From VXMF01 sp965206775 (GTDB lineage Bacteria; Acidobacteriota; Terriglobia; Bryobacterales; UBA6623), in contig CBDBKU010000003.1 in the NCBI GenBank assembly GCA_965206775.1, positions 2,108,001-2,172,000 of the forward strand: a stretch of DNA of 64,000 bases, given 5' to 3'. Made by a program: the position numbers and the translations under genes. This document shows, piece after piece, positions 62,869 to 64,000 of this stretch. The notes beneath the pieces are model-generated. The model made no database searches. It had not been told where the DNA came from and saw nothing but the letters and a program-made list of their open reading frames with translations. Position 1 is the stretch's first letter. Every line of letters starts with the position of its first letter.

Positions 62869-64000
62869 CTAGAACGGTGCCTCCACGTCACCGCCACTAT
62901 CATTTCCATACTGGCCGGCTCCGGTATCGACGTCTGAGTCTTCCGCTAGGGGCGCAAATTTTGCGAATCGTTTTTGAAACGCAAGCTTGACCCGGCCGGT
63001 CGGGCCGTTGCGCTGCTTTCCGATAATTAGTTCCGCGATGCCTTCCAGTGATTTGTCGGTCGGCTTGTACACTTCTTCGCGGAAAATGAAGCAAACGACA
63101 TCGGCGTCCTGCTCGATCGAGCCGGAGTCGCGCAGGTCGCTGAGTCTCGGGCGCGCATCCTTTCTCCGAGCATCTTCCGGGCCGCGGCTTAGCTGCGACA
63201 GGGCGAGGACGGGAACGTTCAGATCCTTTGCCAGCAGTTTCAGCCCGCGCGAGAACATCGAGATTTCCTGCACCCGGTTTTCCACCCTGCCCTTGGACCC
63301 GAGTAGCTGAAGATAGTCGACCACAACTAGGCTCAGACCGTGCTCGGATTGCAGCCGCCGGCATTTCGCAGCGAGCTCGATGATATTGAGATTGGCCGTG
63401 TCGTCGATGAACAGCTTGCTTTGGACAATATCGTGTAAAGCCTTCCCAAGCCTGGCCTTAGCGGCACTGTCCACCTTGCCCTGCCGAAAGTGAATCTGAT
63501 TGACTTTTGCCTCGGAACAGAGGATGCGCGTCAGGAGCGCTTCCCGCGACATCTCAAGAGAGAATATAGCGACTGTGCTGCCCGGCTTGCCGCCTCGGGG
63601 AGTCCCTACGTGGGAGGCAATGTTCAGCGCCATGGCCGTCTTTCCCATCGCCGGACGCGCTGCGAGCACGACGAGCTGCCCGCCCCGAAAGCCGTTCGTC
63701 ATCTCATTGAAGTCGTAGTATGGCGTGTATAGGCCCTTCGGTCTCTTCGAGGGGTCTAGGAATGACTCCAAGCCGCCCTCGAATCCTTCGATCGTCTCGC
63801 GCGGGCTCTCCAAGCCTGCCCTCAGCAGGTCGTTGCCGACGTTCATGACGGCCGTCTCGGAATCGGCTAGGATCTCATCGACCTCGCGACCCTCCTGTAA
63901 ACAGTTGGCGACGATCCCCTGCGCAGTGTGGATCAGCTTTCGCAGAACCGACTTGTTCTTGACAATCCGGACGTAGCTTTCGATGCTCGCAAGGCGAGGC
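62869..64000 (-). CDS. dnaB: Replicative DNA helicase DnaB (partial, 5' end outside window)
   Basis: The visible 377 codons belong to DnaB, the hexameric fork helicase. N-terminal residues begin within the primase-interacting domain (VRIVKNKSVLRKLIHTAQGI). Next come the linker, the Walker A LAARPAMGKTAMALNIA, the H-rich motif region, Walker B SLVVVDYLQLL, LSQLSRGPE and the C-terminal GSIEQDADVVCFIFREE and IIGKQRNGPTG. The protein ends with a Gly/Asp-rich tail. The reading frame runs off the right edge. It is the only housekeeping replication gene in view. Confidence 0.95.
   Translation of the reverse strand, partial: PRLASIESYVRIVKNKSVLRKLIHTAQGIVANCLQEGREVDEILADSETAVMNVGNDLLRAGLESPRETIEGFEGGLESFLDPSKRPKGLYTPYYDFNEMTNGFRGGQLVVLAARPAMGKTAMALNIASHVGTPRGGKPGSTVAIFSLEMSREALLTRILCSEAKVNQIHFRQGKVDSAAKARLGKALHDIVQSKLFIDDTANLNIIELAAKCRRLQSEHGLSLVVVDYLQLLGSKGRVENRVQEISMFSRGLKLLAKDLNVPVLALSQLSRGPEDARRKDARPRLSDLRDSGSIEQDADVVCFIFREEVYKPTDKSLEGIAELIIGKQRNGPTGRVKLAFQKRFAKFAPLAEDSDVDTGAGQYGNDSGGDVEAPF

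Overview
This looks like about 64 kb of chromosome from a GC-rich Gram-negative bacterium, most likely an Acidobacteriota member of the Solibacter/Bryobacter kind. That placement is inference and no marker gene proves it. It rests on secreted c-type-cytochrome/DUF1549/DUF1553 proteins paired with DUF1501 proteins, an Oar-like TonB receptor remnant, a YpdA-type bacillithiol disulfide reductase, GT9 heptosyltransferase, TatC with a long acidic N-terminal extension, and a giant HEAT-repeat cytochrome. Planctomycetota or Verrucomicrobiota share some of these families. Several genes are broken (amber codon, frameshifts, an internally deleted gene copy, a decayed integrase, an IS element in a receptor gene). 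This fits a decaying or host-associated genome, though assembly error could explain single events.

Layout. 1-3.3 kb: a partial heavy-metal P1B ATPase divergent from an acyl-CoA synthetase. 3.3-14.2 kb: a 1580-residue secreted cytochrome/HEAT protein, ypdA, an FG-GAP protein, and two tandem related secreted proteins, the longer with a PHP-like metal-site domain. 14.3-21.3 kb: RraA-fold protein, PhoD-like lipoprotein, SMP-30-like lipoprotein, an anti-sigma kinase/STAS pair, an outer-membrane barrel and a VOC protein. 21.4-24.9 kb: a decayed TonB receptor and a broken IS1182-type element. 24.9-33.9 kb: a minus-strand block of exported proteins (DUF1080, DUF1501, cytochrome/DUF1549/DUF1553, two agarase-like hydrolases plus the scar of a third, and a PKD protein). 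This looks like a polymer-degradation locus in partial decay.

34-42 kb: an integrase remnant, tatA-tatC, ispG, a fused TRAP permease, a class V aminotransferase and mobA. 42-51 kb: a lipoprotein, a sulfatase, a D-lactate-dehydrogenase-like flavoprotein, an SDR, lysA, a GAF-GAF-PP2C phosphatase and a DeoC homologue lacking all three catalytic residues. 51-57 kb: a small unknown protein, a SIS-domain isomerase, msrA, a TerB-like protein, an SGNH hydrolase, a GT9 heptosyltransferase and an overlapping degenerate nucleotidyltransferase. 57-64 kb: two methyltransferases, a second DUF1501/DUF1549-DUF1553 pair, and the 3' part of dnaB running off the window.

Themes. Many products are exported; four carry twin-arginine signals and tatA-tatC lies within the window. 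The anti-sigma kinase/STAS pair and the PP2C phosphatase could together form a partner-switching stress circuit. No complete tRNA, rRNA or CRISPR array was seen.
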